A stretch of 64,000 bases of DNA from Qaidamihabitans albus (GTDB lineage Bacteria > Actinomycetota > Actinomycetes > Mycobacteriales > Pseudonocardiaceae), in the NCBI RefSeq assembly GCF_016464705.1, contig NZ_JAEHOB010000003.1:397599-461598 (forward strand), written 5' to 3'. Made by a program: the position numbers and the translations under genes. Positions 62,891-64,000 of the stretch are shown piece by piece (positions within the stretch are counted from its first letter, which is position 1; every line of letters starts with the position of its first letter). The notes under the pieces are model-generated. The model was given only the letters and a program-made list of their open reading frames with translations. It did not search any database and was not told where the DNA came from.

Positions 62891-62936
62891 CTCGTGAGTG
62901 GCTACACGAGTTAGAACGCGCGTAGCCACTCACGAG
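62891..62936. repeat. 46-bp palindromic element, copy 6
   Basis: CTCGTGAGTG / CACTCACGAG arms; inner GGCTAC pairs with GTAGCC, a base-pair-preserving change relative to the GCGCAC / GTGCGC of copy 4. Core GAGTTAGAAC. Between the nuoN stop and the polyprenyl synthase gene. Confidence 0.92.
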
Positions 62937-63006
62937 GCCGGGGGGGTGTCGCGTTCGTCACGTAAGCGCTTGACCAGCGGGTCGTCGGGGTCGACGGCCC
63001 TGGCAT

Positions 63007-63012
63007 TAGGCT
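63007..63012 (+). promoter_or_regulatory. Candidate -10 element for the polyprenyl synthase gene
   Basis: TAGGCT fits TAnnnT. Transcription starting ~7 nt later would give a leader of ~36 nt that contains the GGCGGAG ribosome site before GTG 63054. No convincing -35. Confidence 0.35.
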
Positions 63013-63053
63013 GATGGGGACCGTGACCCCAGTGCCGAGAGGGCGGAGCCGAC

Positions 63054-64000
63054 GTGTCAGTGCGTGAAGGCACCATGGATGAGTTGCGCGCTGCAGTCGG
63101 CCTGCAGATAGCCGACGAGCAGCTACTGCGCACGCTCGCCAGTGGCCTGAACGAGGTCGAGGACATCCTGCGTGATGTCGTGCGCAGTGACGTGCAGGCG
63201 GTCAACGAGGCGGCGACCCACCTGGTCGAGGCCGGGGGCAAACGCTTTCGTCCGCTGTTCACCCTGCTGGCCTCCCAGTTCGGCGACGGCGGCCGCGCGG
63301 CGGTGGTGACGGCCGCGGCATCGGTCGAGCTGGTGCATCTCGCGACGCTCTACCACGACGACGTGATGGACGAGGCGACGATGCGCCGGGGAGCACAGAG
63401 CGTGAACGCCCGCTGGGACAACACGATCGCGATCCTCACCGGCGACTTCCTGTTCGCGCACGCCTCCAGGCTGGTGGCCGACCTCGGCACGGACGCCGCA
63501 CGGATCATCGCCGAGACCTTCGGTGAGCTGGTGACCGGGCAGATGCGGGAGACCGTCGGCCCCGGCGCAGGGGAGGACCCGGTCGAGCACTACCTCTCGG
63601 TGATCGCGCAGAAGACCGGGTCGCTCATCGCCACCGCGGGCCGCTTCGGCGGCATGCTCTCCGGCGCGAAACCCGAGCACGTCGAGGCCCTGTGCCGCTT
63701 CGGCGAGATCATCGGTGCGGCCTTCCAGATCTCCGACGACGTCATCGATATCGCCTCGCCTTCCGACGAGTCGGGCAAGTCGCAGGGCACCGACCTGCGC
63801 GAGGGTGTGCGCACCCTGCCGATGCTCTACGAGCTGTCGGCCGACCGGCCCGACCCGCGGCTGGCCGAGCTGCTGGCTGGCCCGCTCACCGACGACGAGC
63901 TGGTAGCCGAGGCCCTCGGCCTGCTGCGCAAGTCGAGCGGACTCGAACGCGCGCGCGTCACCCTTTCCGACTACGCTCAGCGCGCGAGGACGGAGCTGGC
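63054..64000 (+). CDS. Polyprenyl diphosphate synthase (GrcC-like), 3' end beyond the window
   Basis: Chain-elongating trans-prenyltransferase; 315 codons are visible and the frame is still open at the window edge. AGGKRFRPLFTLLA (~59), first Asp-rich motif LYHDDVMDEATMRRG (~101-115), GDFLFAHAS (~130), GQMRETVG (~163), QKTGSLIATAGRFGG (~185) and second Asp-rich motif FQISDDVIDIASPSDESGK (~223-241). GTG start with GGAG six nt upstream; ATG 63075 is an alternative. It most likely makes the C45-type tail for MenA, as its homologue Rv0562 sits beside menG/menJ in mycobacteria. Here the nuo operon has come between. Confidence 0.93.
   Translation, partial: MSVREGTMDELRAAVGLQIADEQLLRTLASGLNEVEDILRDVVRSDVQAVNEAATHLVEAGGKRFRPLFTLLASQFGDGGRAAVVTAAASVELVHLATLYHDDVMDEATMRRGAQSVNARWDNTIAILTGDFLFAHASRLVADLGTDAARIIAETFGELVTGQMRETVGPGAGEDPVEHYLSVIAQKTGSLIATAGRFGGMLSGAKPEHVEALCRFGEIIGAAFQISDDVIDIASPSDESGKSQGTDLREGVRTLPMLYELSADRPDPRLAELLAGPLTDDELVAEALGLLRKSSGLERARVTLSDYAQRARTEL

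Noticed and set aside
4118-62936. CRISPR array as explanation for the regular 46-bp repeats
   Set aside because: Copies are kilobases apart, lie singly between genes, and no cas genes are present.
4118-62936. Ordinary Rho-independent terminators as sole explanation for the 46-bp elements
   Set aside because: No U-tracts, fixed 46-bp length and a shared core sequence at unrelated genes; true terminators in the window (5654, 15443, 20361) share no sequence with one another. A termination side-effect is still possible.
1-64000. tRNA genes, rRNA, prophage, transposase or defence-system genes
   Set aside because: I looked for them on both strands and found no candidate; nearly all sequence is covered by identifiable housekeeping genes.

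Overview
This window is a gene-dense, high-GC chromosomal segment from a filamentous actinobacterium. The best guess is Pseudonocardiaceae (Amycolatopsis / Prauserella / Saccharomonospora group), because mycobacterial gene order is combined with Streptomyces-type developmental and redox regulators (BldN-like sigma factor, BldC, Rex). Gene order follows the M. tuberculosis Rv0497-Rv0562 block closely. The main differences are an added rex gene and a complete nuo operon placed between menJ and the polyprenyl synthase. There are no tRNA or rRNA genes, CRISPR arrays, transposases, phage genes or recognisable defence systems.

Layout. 0-8 kb: proline-rich membrane protein, TIM-barrel protein, proline dehydrogenase, thioesterase, proC, small HTH protein, ribosomal protein bS22, epimerase-like protein, acyltransferase. 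8-11 kb (minus strand): HAD phosphatase, DUF5667 protein and an ECF sigma factor of BldN type. 11-15.4 kb: acyl-CoA ligase, glutaredoxin, membrane-anchored molybdopterin oxidoreductase, fasciclin lipoprotein. 15.5-24.5 kb: rex-hemA-hemC-hemD, then hemB, small membrane proteins, hemL. 24.5-30.5 kb: phosphoglycerate-mutase-like protein, cytochrome c maturation (resA-ccdA-resB-ccsB), ParA/MinD-like ATPase. 30.5-33 kb: small membrane protein, bldC, Lrp/AsnC regulator, DUF4229, cysteine synthase/desulfhydrase. 33-46.6 kb: menaquinone genes menA, menE, menB, menD, menG, menJ with an M1 peptidase, IMPase and two glycosyltransferases. 47-62.9 kb: nuoA-N, all 14 genes. 63 kb to the end: polyprenyl diphosphate synthase, cut by the window edge.

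Functionally this is a respiratory island: haem synthesis, cytochrome c assembly, menaquinone synthesis and complex I lie together. Rex links them. I find one Rex-type operator in front of rex-hemACD and a tandem pair in front of nuoA. A recurrent promoter layout, TAnnnT then exactly 6 nt then the start codon, suggests at least seven leaderless transcripts.

The most unusual feature is a family of six 46-bp palindromic elements, all the same length and in both orientations, at the 3' ends of genes roughly every 10 kb. Several supply the stop codon or last residues of the adjoining gene. Single copies of other palindromes, an 11-bp tandem triplication at the menB stop, and a 16-codon mini-ORF between nuoI and nuoJ are also reported.
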